Part shown: piece after piece, positions 56,540 through 64,000 of the stretch
How the letters are laid out: each line of letters starts with the position of its first letter
How positions within the stretch are numbered: the stretch's first letter is position 1
Assembly (NCBI RefSeq): GCF_009696375.1
Contig: NZ_VUMD01000008.1
Coordinates: forward strand, 62,001-126,000
Direction: 5' to 3'
Length of the DNA: 64,000 nucleotides
Source: Clostridium porci
GTDB taxonomy: Bacteria > Bacillota > Clostridia > Lachnospirales > Lachnospiraceae
Translations under genes and position numbers: made by a program
Notes under the pieces: generated by a model
The model's input: only the letters and a program-made list of their open reading frames with translations
The model's database searches: none
What the model was told of the DNA's origin: nothing

Positions 56540-57739
56540 ATGCTGATATATTATCGTTTTAATAATTTTTGTTCATTTAATTGTGAAAGTGAGTTTTCCA
56601 TGAGCGCACCAACCGGAAAGGTGAAAAAGCGTTTTCCGGACAACTACGTGGAAACTGCAGAAGGATTTGATCTGCTGAAATCTGCAGTGATCGTTGGTGA
56701 GAATGCCGGTGGTAAATCTAACTTTATCAATAGCTTAAAATATTTGAAGTCTTTGTTTGTAACCAACAGTCAGGTGAAGTCTGTTCGTCCGTATGTCAAT
56801 GCGGCAAGTCTGAATGAGGAAAAGAATCCTGTTCAGAAGTTTGAACTGTGTTTTAGAGCAGAGAATGGGAAGGTCTATATTTATGAGCTTCATATCAACG
56901 AATATAGTATTCTTCTTGAAAAGTTGCAGGTTTTGAAAAAGAGAAAAGGAACTCCGGATACAATCTTTGAAATCAGAAGAACAGAAGACGGAGCATGGAG
57001 AACGATAGCTCAAAACATCAATGGCTTATCTGCAAGCATGAACAAGTTTTTGCTTGGAGATGGTACAAAGGCGGGAATGAATATCGGTCTTATTGTTTCC
57101 AGATATGCGTTGCTTGGTAATGAAGATGCAATGTCTGTAGTCAACTGGGTAACAAACATGTTGTATCCAGAGGCTTTGGTTGCTGAACAGTCAGAAGATG
57201 TAATCAAGCAGGATGCCGATATGCGTATTCTGGAAGATGAAAGATACTTGGAAATATTCCGTATGGTAGACTACAGTATCTGCGGTATCGAGCTTGATAA
57301 GGAAAAGCCATATAGCAAGACAATCATTATCCGTAAGGATGAGAATGGCAATCTTTTCAGAAGAGAACTGCAGATGGATTCTACCGGTGTTCGTGAGTTC
57401 TTTGCATGGGCGGTACACATTTTCCGTGTGGTATATGAGAATAAGATTGTGTTTGCAGATGAAATGGATCGAGTGCTGAATCCGATTCTTTCTGACCGAG
57501 TGATCGCATTTGTGAACGGAGCAGAGCATAATGGCCAGTTTATTTTCTCTACCCACAATGTGCTGCATCTGGATTTGAAGACCTACATGAAAGAGCAGAT
57601 TTATTTCGTTACAAAGAACAGAGAGCAGCTGACTTCGGAAATGTATTCTTTGTCTGATTTTCCGGAAGTTCGTTATGAAACGACTAAGATTTATGAGTTT
57701 TATATGAAAGGCATTCTGGGAGGTACAGCATTTGAGTAG
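56540..57739 (+). CDS. RloA-like AAA ATPase (AbiL type, first component)
   Basis: An OLD/RecF-like ATPase of 399 residues. Walker A is VGENAGGKSNFIN near residue 50; later come KIVFADEMDRVLNP (Walker B region) and IFSTHNVLHLD. The start at 56540 follows GAGGTG. Its stop overlaps the TTG start of the RloB gene by eight bases, so the two products are made together. RloA/RloB (AbiLi/AbiLii) pairs are known near type I restriction loci and have abortive phage defence roles. Here it opens the defence island. Confidence 0.88.
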   Translation: MLIYYRFNNFCSFNCESEFSMSAPTGKVKKRFPDNYVETAEGFDLLKSAVIVGENAGGKSNFINSLKYLKSLFVTNSQVKSVRPYVNAASLNEEKNPVQKFELCFRAENGKVYIYELHINEYSILLEKLQVLKKRKGTPDTIFEIRRTEDGAWRTIAQNINGLSASMNKFLLGDGTKAGMNIGLIVSRYALLGNEDAMSVVNWVTNMLYPEALVAEQSEDVIKQDADMRILEDERYLEIFRMVDYSICGIELDKEKPYSKTIIIRKDENGNLFRRELQMDSTGVREFFAWAVHIFRVVYENKIVFADEMDRVLNPILSDRVIAFVNGAEHNGQFIFSTHNVLHLDLKTYMKEQIYFVTKNREQLTSEMYSLSDFPEVRYETTKIYEFYMKGILGGTAFE

Positions 57740-58382
57740 ACCGGAACGTAAATTACAAAAACGATTTGTTGTTTTCTGTGAAGGCGATACAGAATACAAC
57801 TATATTGATAAAATGAGAAAGCACCAGGATGTGCAGATTGCATTGAAGCCAATCAATATGCACGGTGGCGGTTATACTAACTTCTTAAAGAAAATAAAGA
57901 CAGAATCACAGACAAATTGTTTGGCAAAATTCATCATCGTGGATGCCGATCGTCTGATGAAGCATCAGGGTGAAAAGGACAGTTTTCTGCAGTTGGCTGA
58001 GTATTGCAGACTACAGAATAAGAAGGGAACGATTCCTCATTTCCTGATTGTGAACAATCCGGATTTTGAGTATGTAGCTTGTCTGCATGTGCCAGAGTAC
58101 AAGGGACAGGAAGTGACAAGGTTCCTGCAGACGGTTCTTGGATTCCAGTCTTTGGAACAGTTTAAAAAGAACACGGAAGTGTATGAGTGCCTGAATAATG
58201 GCGAACGTTCTTATCAGGTCCTGATTCAGAAGATTCAGGGCAAAGATATGTTCGTAAAGAATACATATTCTGTGAAGAAAAAGAATTTTGAAATTGCTAT
58301 CAGTCGAACAGATGTAAAATGGGAACTGCTTGACCGTAAGGGCAGCAACATGGAAGAATTTTTCAATGTGATAGACTGGTAA
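57732..58382 (+). CDS. RloB-like TOPRIM protein (AbiL type, second component)
   Basis: A 216-residue protein. The N-terminal RFVVFCEGDTEYNYI holds the TOPRIM glutamate and FIIVDADRLM the aspartates, as in RloB/AbiLii. The C-terminal half is helical with many Lys/Glu. A nuclease role is inferred from the TOPRIM fold. It starts with TTG (57732), preceded by GGGAGG at seven bases, and overlaps the RloA gene. Confidence 0.87.
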   Translation: MSRPERKLQKRFVVFCEGDTEYNYIDKMRKHQDVQIALKPINMHGGGYTNFLKKIKTESQTNCLAKFIIVDADRLMKHQGEKDSFLQLAEYCRLQNKKGTIPHFLIVNNPDFEYVACLHVPEYKGQEVTRFLQTVLGFQSLEQFKKNTEVYECLNNGERSYQVLIQKIQGKDMFVKNTYSVKKKNFEIAISRTDVKWELLDRKGSNMEEFFNVIDW

Positions 58383-58591
58383 AAGATGATAAGCTTCTGA
58401 TTGATAGTGTTTACTGCCAGTCAGAAGCTTTTTATTTGGGCTGCGGATATTTGGAGAGAAAATTAAAAATACCGGAAACGGCAAAAACAAAAGAAACAAT
58501 GGGATAAAAGTTTGATATATTGCCGATGATGTGATATACTATATCATAGTAAAATGTAAATTTTGATTTGATTTATAACGGAGAAGAGCAG

Positions 58592-59485
58592 ATGCGATAC
58601 CTTTCAGTTACTGAAATAGCGAAAAAATGGGATGTGTCGGAGCGCAGCGTAAGAAATTACTGTGCTCAGGGACGTGTGAACGGTGCATTTCTTACCGGTA
58701 AGACTTGGAACGTTCCTGAAAATGCAGAAAAACCAGAACGTTCCAACAAGAAAAAAGAACAGCCAATTACATTGCTGGATATTCTGCAGGAGCAGAAAGC
58801 GAGCAAGTATTCCGGCGGCATTTACCATAAGACACAGATTGATTTAACATACAACTCCAATCATATCGAAGGTAGCCGTCTGACCCACGATCAGACCAGA
58901 TATATTTTTGAAACCAACACCATCGGCGTAGAAAAAGAAGTGCTGAATGTGGACGATGTGATTGAAACAGCAAATCACTTTCGCTGTATTGATATGATTA
59001 TTGATAATGCAAAGGCAGCTTTGACAGAGAAGTTTATCAAAGAACTGCATCTGATCCTAAAGAATGGAACCAGTGATTCCAGAAAAGATTGGTTTGCTGT
59101 AGGCGATTATAAAAAGGTACCAAACGAAGTCGGTGGTATGGATACTGCACTTCCGGAAGAAGTTGCCGATAAAATGAAAGCGCTGCTGACAAAATACAAC
59201 GGAAAAGAAAAAAATACTTTTGAAGATATTCTGGATTTCCATGTAAAGTTTGAACGAATCCATCCATTTCAAGATGGTAATGGTCGTGTAGGCAGACTGA
59301 TTATGTTTAAGGAGTGCCTGAAATATAATATTGTTCCGTTCATCATCGAAGATAATCTGAAAATGTTCTATTATCGTGGATTGAAAGAATGGAACAATGA
59401 AAAAGGCTATCTGACAGATACTTGCCTGACGGCACAGGATAAATATAAAGCATATCTGGATTATTTTAGGATTGAATATCGTTAA
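58592..59485 (+). CDS. Fic family protein with N-terminal DNA-binding domain
   Basis: A 297-residue protein. The first 45 residues form a MerR/excisionase-like helix-turn-helix (LSVTEIAKKWDVSERSVRNYC). The Fic domain carries the catalytic motif HPFQDGNGRVGR and, earlier, the self-inhibition helix motif SNHIEG ([ST]xxxE[GN] type, class II). Fic enzymes transfer AMP or other phospho groups to proteins. The start at 58592 follows GGAGAAG. The DNA-binding part suggests it also controls its own or neighbouring transcription. It lies between rloAB and the TrlF-type gene. Confidence 0.9.
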   Translation: MRYLSVTEIAKKWDVSERSVRNYCAQGRVNGAFLTGKTWNVPENAEKPERSNKKKEQPITLLDILQEQKASKYSGGIYHKTQIDLTYNSNHIEGSRLTHDQTRYIFETNTIGVEKEVLNVDDVIETANHFRCIDMIIDNAKAALTEKFIKELHLILKNGTSDSRKDWFAVGDYKKVPNEVGGMDTALPEEVADKMKALLTKYNGKEKNTFEDILDFHVKFERIHPFQDGNGRVGRLIMFKECLKYNIVPFIIEDNLKMFYYRGLKEWNNEKGYLTDTCLTAQDKYKAYLDYFRIEYR

Positions 59486-59595
59486 TAAACAGTTAGTTGT
59501 TGTAATATTTGCAATAAGTGTGAAAATTCATTGGTTATTAGTGATGTTCGCCATAGTTTTAGGGAATGTTTGCGCTAAAAAAGGAGAATAGTTTT

Positions 59596-62385
59596 ATGGA
59601 ACATTACAATAGAGGTTCTGAATGGAGAAGATGGGATCTGCATATCCATACACCTGAAACACAAAAGAATGATCAATATCAAGGTGAGACAGTAGAAAAA
59701 AAGTGGGATAAATACTATAAAGATATAAATGATTATATTGGAGATGGAACAGATCCGTTGAAGAATATTGCGGTGCTCGGAATAACGGATTATATGTCCA
59801 TTAAAAATTATAAAAAAGTAATAAAAGATGACAGGTTACCTAAAAGTGTAAAAATGGTAATTCCTAATGTGGAAATGAGGATTGCACCGATTGCAAAGAA
59901 TTCACCGATTAATATTCATTGCTTGTTTAATCCTTGTATAGCCGATCAATTGGAAAGTTGATTTTTTTCACGTTTAAAATTCAGATACAATGATAGGGAT
60001 TGGGGAGCTACAAGCAGTGAGTTGATTGCTCTTGGACGAGAATATTCAGAAAATCCTAATTTGGCGGAGGACGTGGCATATAAAAAAGGAATAGAACAAT
60101 ATGTTTTGTCGTCAAGTACATTAGTAGAGGTGTTCGAATCGGATCCACAATTAAGAAAAGATACTATTATTGCTATTTCAAATAGTGATAATGATGGAGT
60201 GAGTGGGCTAAAAACGCATTCCGAATTTTTGACAGACAGTGGATCCCAGCTGGATGCGACTCGAACTCAGTTGTACCGATTAGCGGATATGATTTTTTCG
60301 TCAAAGCAAGCTGATCGAGACTATTTTTTAGGCAAAAAGGTAGATGATGAAGCTACTGTTATAAAAAAATATCGTTCCTTAAAACCATGTATCCATGGAT
60401 CTGATGCGCATACAAATGATAATATATTTGAGCCGAGTCAGAATAAATATTGCTGGATTAAGGCAGATCCTACATTTAATGGATTGTGTCAGTTGCTATA
60501 TGAACCAGAGCAGCGTGTTCGTATTTCTCAGACGAAGCCGGAGGTAAAGGCTGATTATCAGGTGATTGAACATGTTGAAATAGAAGACGAGGACTTTGCT
60601 AAAGAAGCAATTGTGTTCAGTGATAAACTAACTTGTATTATTGGGGGTAAATCAACAGGAAAATCTTTGTTGTTAAATAATATTGCAAGGACTATTGATA
60701 AAACTCAAGTTGATGATAAAACAGAAAAAACCAAAGCAAATGGAAAACTGATATCAGAAATGAAAGTATATTGGGCAGATGGTTCTGTTGTATCTACATC
60801 AAAGCCAGACTCAAAACACAAAATCGTATTTATTCCACAAACGTATCTTAATCGCTTGAGTGATGAGCATGAAGAATTAACGGAAATTGACGAAATTATC
60901 CATGATATTCTTATGGTAAACCCTGAAATGCAGAAATCATATCACATGATGGAAAAGGAATTGTCAGAATATAAAGTGACTCTTGATGGGAAAATATTTG
61001 TGTTGCTTCGAGCATATTCGGATTGCAAAAAAGTGCAGGAAGAAATAACAAATATTGGTACATATGATGGGATTATAAAGGAAATTGAAAAATTAAAGAA
61101 ACAAAAAGATGGTTTATCTGCGGGAACATCATTGACGGAAGATGATATACAAAAATTCGATAAAGCTCAAAGTACCTTAACTCAGATTAATGCAAAGTTG
61201 AAAAAATTAGAAGCGGATATAGAGTTTATTTTGGCTACAGATTCGGTTGTGGAAATCATTTCTGTTCCAAGAGATATTTCAGATGAAACAAAGAAAATGT
61301 TTATTGATACCGCTGAAAATATTAAAGCAGTTGCAATAAAAGAGTGGAACGTTCATAAAGAGAAAATACATAAAGAACTTGAATTTCAAAAAATGCAATT
61401 ACTTGATGAAAAAAATATCAGTGAAGGAATTATTAAATTAATAGAACCTAAAATTGCAGAGAATAGTGCAATTAAAGAATTGACGGAAGCAATTTTGAAG
61501 GAGGAGAAAAAGCTATTTGATTTTAATGAAAAAACAAAACGTTTAAAAGAATTAAAATCATTCTATGAGTCTCTTGTAATGGAAACATCAGAAGCATTTA
61601 CATCATTTATGGCTATACATCAAAAATATGCGGAAGTTGTTAATAGAAATAAAGATATATCAACAGATGGACTTGAATTCTCTGCTTTGACACAATTTAG
61701 AGGAGAAGCTTTTTCAAAAAAATTAGGTGAGCTTTTTGACAGAAGACAGTTAAAAGCTCATAGAGACCTATTTGATATTGATGATAGAATTCTGATAGAA
61801 ATGATAACTGTTGATAAACTAAAAGCTTTAATTGCATTTACTGTAGAAGAAAAAATAAAGCTCACAAAAGGTCGTACTACAGAAAGTGCTCTAAGAAATT
61901 TGCTGGACGATTGGTTTAATACAGCATATCAGGTTAAAATGGATAATGACGGAATCGAAGAAATGTCGCCAGGAAAAAAGGCATTAGTGCTTCTTAAAAT
62001 GTTGATTAATTTAGCCGAAAGTGAATGTCCAATATTAATTGATCAACCAGAAGATGATTTGGATAATAGATCTATATTTGATGAACTAATTCCTTTTATC
62101 AGAAAAAAGAAGGCTGTACGTCAGATTATTATTGTTACTCATAATGCAAATGTTGTATTAGGAGGAGACGCAGAAGAAATAATAGTTGCAAATCAAACAG
62201 GAAAAAATGCTCTGAATAAAGCATATCGATTTGAATACAGAAGTGGTTCAATTGAAAATGATTTGCCAATTATAGGTGAAGAGAAATATGTTTTAGGATC
62301 ACGAGGTATACAACAACATATTTGTGACATTCTCGAAGGTGGTAAAACGGCATTTGATTTGAGAATGCATAAATATCGTATGTAA
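59596..62385 (+). pseudogene. TrlF-type PHP domain plus AAA ATPase, interrupted by in-frame TGA
   Basis: The frame would encode 929 residues if the TGA at 59959-59961 were sense. The N-terminal PHP phosphoesterase part is clear (WDLHIHTPETQ, ITDYMSIKNY, later CIHGSDAHTND). The ATPase part follows: Walker A IIGGKSTGKSLLLNN, coiled coils, then LIDQPEDDLDN and VTHNANVVLGGDAE. After the TGA the same frame goes on at once (FFSRLKFRYNDRDWG), where relatives have a basic residue, so a single nonsense change of an Arg codon explains it. The start follows AAAAAAGGAGAATAG. TrlF proteins occur in defence islands; their mechanism is not settled. Confidence 0.85.
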
Positions 62386-62419
62386 ACTGTAGTATACGAA
62401 ACGAGTAGGAGAAAAGAAT

Positions 62420-63076
62420 ATGAGTAATAAAGGTGTAATATACATTCTCACAAATCCTTCTTTCCCAGATTATGTGAAAATAGGATATGCAGATGATATA
62501 GACAAACGATTGAAGCAATTAAATCGCAGCGAATGTATTCCGTTCGCATTCCGAGTATATGCTACATACGAAGTGAACTCAAGATTGTCAGATTTGAAGC
62601 TTCATGCGATTATTGATAAGTTGAATCCGGACTTGCGATCTATTGATGATTTTAATGGACAGAAAAGAATTCGTGAGTTCTATGCAATGAAGCCGGAAGA
62701 AGCCTATGCAATTTTGGAAGCAATGGCAGAAATCCACGATTGCAAAGAAAATCTGAAACTGGTTGCCCCAAGTGATGTAGAAGCACAGGAGGAACAGTTG
62801 GCACAGGAAATTGACACAGAAAGCCATGAAAAAGCGGAGAATTTTTCTTTTACTAAATGTCAGATTCCTGTTGGAGAAGAAATCGAATACTATGATGATC
62901 CAAATATTAAGTGTAAGGTTGTTGGTGATAGAAAAGTTGAATATCAAGGAAAGGAAATGTCGTTGACAGCTGCTGCAAAACTTATATCTGGAAAGAAGTA
63001 TTCCATAGCTGGCCCGAGGTTCTTTAAATATAAAGGCGAGTGGCTAAATGATATTAGAGCACGAATAGGATTTTAA
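62420..63076 (+). CDS. GIY-YIG nuclease family protein with C-terminal DNA-binding-like domain
   Basis: A 218-residue protein. The N-terminal GIY-YIG domain (T5orf172-like) has GVIYILTNPSFPDYVKIGYADD and the RLKQLNR arginine, with a Glu-like site further on. After an acidic linker (about 115-140) comes a domain with EMSLTAAAKLISGKKYSIAG and FFKYKGEWL, resembling the DUF4357/RAMA type that is proposed to read modified DNA. A role in defence is likely by context, between TrlF and HsdR. The ATG lies after AGGAGAAAAG. Confidence 0.85.
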   Translation: MSNKGVIYILTNPSFPDYVKIGYADDIDKRLKQLNRSECIPFAFRVYATYEVNSRLSDLKLHAIIDKLNPDLRSIDDFNGQKRIREFYAMKPEEAYAILEAMAEIHDCKENLKLVAPSDVEAQEEQLAQEIDTESHEKAENFSFTKCQIPVGEEIEYYDDPNIKCKVVGDRKVEYQGKEMSLTAAAKLISGKKYSIAGPRFFKYKGEWLNDIRARIGF

Positions 63077-63149
63077 ATTTTTTTACAAATGATGTTCCGA
63101 TAATATTTTATTATCAGAACATAAGATAAACGGGAGGAGGACTAAGTAA

Positions 63150-64000
63150 ATGGCTTCCAATTTCAAATTTTTAGAAACAGAATTTCCGGTTCTTGCTAAT
63201 TTTGGTGATTTGGCGGAACAGTATTGTTATACAGATCCGAACTCATGCTTGATGAAGCTGGGTATGATTGGCGAAACAATCGTAAATTTAATGTTTACAT
63301 ATGATAAGATTCCTGTGCCTTATGATAATTCTGCAGTGAACCGTATCAATGTGTTATCGTCTGAAGGTCTTTTGACAAGAGATTTGACTGATATTTTGCA
63401 TGCGCTTCGTAAAGTGAGAAATAAGGCTGTTCACGAAAATTATGCTGAAAGCTCAGACTGTCCGGTTTTCTTACAGATGGCACACAGCTTGTCTGAATGG
63501 TTTATGCAGACTTATGGTGACTGGAATTACCAGCATCAAGATTTTGTTATGCCTGTAAAGGAAGAACAGAAAACAGAGAAGATTATCGTTTTGAGCAAAG
63601 TCCAGGAAGAAGAAAAAGAAGAAGAACTTACAAAAGCAGCTATTGCCTGTGCTGAACAGGCTGAGCAGGTAGATAAGAAAGTTCGTCTGAAACAGGCTAA
63701 TAAAATGGCAAGTCAGCGTCAGAAGTCTGAGGTTGAAACTCGCTATATGATTGATGAACAGCTGCGTCAGGTGGGCTGGGAAGCCAATACACAGGAAATC
63801 CGTTATGCAAAAGGCGCAAGACCAACGAAAGGTCATAACATGGCGATCGCTGAATGGCCAACAGATTCTACTGTTAGCAAAAAAGGCTATGCAGATTATG
63901 CACTGTTTGTAGGGACAAAACTTGTTGGTATTATTGAGGCGAAAGCTGTACATAAGGATATTCCATCTGTAATTGATTATCAGGGTAAAGATTATCCAAG
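63150..64000 (+). CDS. hsdR: Type I restriction enzyme R subunit HsdR (partial)
   Basis: The first 283 residues of a large HsdR; the rest is beyond the right edge. The start at 63150 follows GGGAGGAGG. The N-terminal DUF4145-like region (LALRKVRNKAVHENY type, here ILHALRKVRNKAVHENYA) is followed by an acidic helical linker and then the nuclease region, where YADYALFVGTKLVGIIEAKA holds the Asp and Glu-x-Lys of the PD-(D/E)xK site. HsdM and HsdS should follow downstream, as they are not seen upstream. Confidence 0.9.
   Translation, partial: MASNFKFLETEFPVLANFGDLAEQYCYTDPNSCLMKLGMIGETIVNLMFTYDKIPVPYDNSAVNRINVLSSEGLLTRDLTDILHALRKVRNKAVHENYAESSDCPVFLQMAHSLSEWFMQTYGDWNYQHQDFVMPVKEEQKTEKIIVLSKVQEEEKEEELTKAAIACAEQAEQVDKKVRLKQANKMASQRQKSEVETRYMIDEQLRQVGWEANTQEIRYAKGARPTKGHNMAIAEWPTDSTVSKKGYADYALFVGTKLVGIIEAKAVHKDIPSVIDYQGKDYP

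Noticed and set aside
59959-59961. TGA in the TrlF-type gene as a selenocysteine codon
   Set aside because: No SECIS-like hairpin is evident right after it, and related proteins appear to have a basic residue rather than cysteine at this position.
1-64000. CRISPR array
   Set aside because: No regularly spaced direct repeats of 24-40 bases were seen anywhere in the window.

Overview
The window looks like a chromosomal segment from a gut Lachnospiraceae (Clostridium cluster XIVa) bacterium. It shows Firmicutes-type GGAGG ribosome binding sites, A24/Tad-type pilus genes of the clostridial kind, clostridial GlgC/GlgD pairing, GH112/GH95 glycan genes, and low-GC accessory islands set in a moderate-GC core.

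Layout. 1-1746: end of a glycogen operon (glgC, glgD, running off the left edge). 2200-6557: asnS followed by a YhaO/YhaN-like nuclease-ATPase pair. 6780-16495: housekeeping and unknown genes: a coiled-coil membrane protein, pgi, mtnN, a TSCPD-domain protein, an ECF sigma factor and a DUF4367-like anti-sigma-like protein separated by murG, a HIT protein and a rhomboid protease. 16630-27217: a Tad (Flp) pilus locus on the minus strand with prepilin peptidases at both ends, ATPases, TadB/TadC-like platform proteins, a Flp1 pilin, TadE-like pseudopilins and an FHA protein. An excellent promoter drives it, and an ArsR-type regulator is divergent. 27896-32516: a DUF2508-like protein, a GH13 hydrolase, glgB and an APH-family kinase. 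33020-37776: a histidine kinase, a response regulator and a peptidoglycan-binding/NlpC-P60 lipoprotein. 38017-38640: a decayed ABC ATPase. 38800-43788: a MerR-like regulator and the dnaB-rplI-gdpP block. 44090-44336: tRNA-Tyr and tRNA-Leu.

Two accessory regions follow. The first (about 44.35-47.3 kb, low GC) lies directly behind tRNA-Leu and is bracketed by a 13-bp direct repeat. It carries decayed cargo: an MFS remnant, a U32-family gene cut by an in-frame TAG, and a GNAT acetyltransferase. Next comes a glycan operon (47.4-55.5 kb): a sugar-binding lipoprotein, two permeases, a 59-aa membrane protein, a GH112 phosphorylase and a GH95 fucosidase. It points to import and phosphorolysis of mucin or milk-type galactosides. 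The second accessory region (55.7 kb to the right edge, low GC) starts with an XRE fragment and a TnpV remnant cut by TAG. It continues as a defence island: RloA-RloB (AbiL type), a Fic protein, a TrlF-type PHP-ATPase cut by an in-frame TGA, a GIY-YIG nuclease and the start of a type I restriction HsdR.

The most notable points are the defence island, the repeated single in-frame stop codons in otherwise intact accessory genes, and a Tad prepilin peptidase whose conserved N-terminus has no recognisable start codon.
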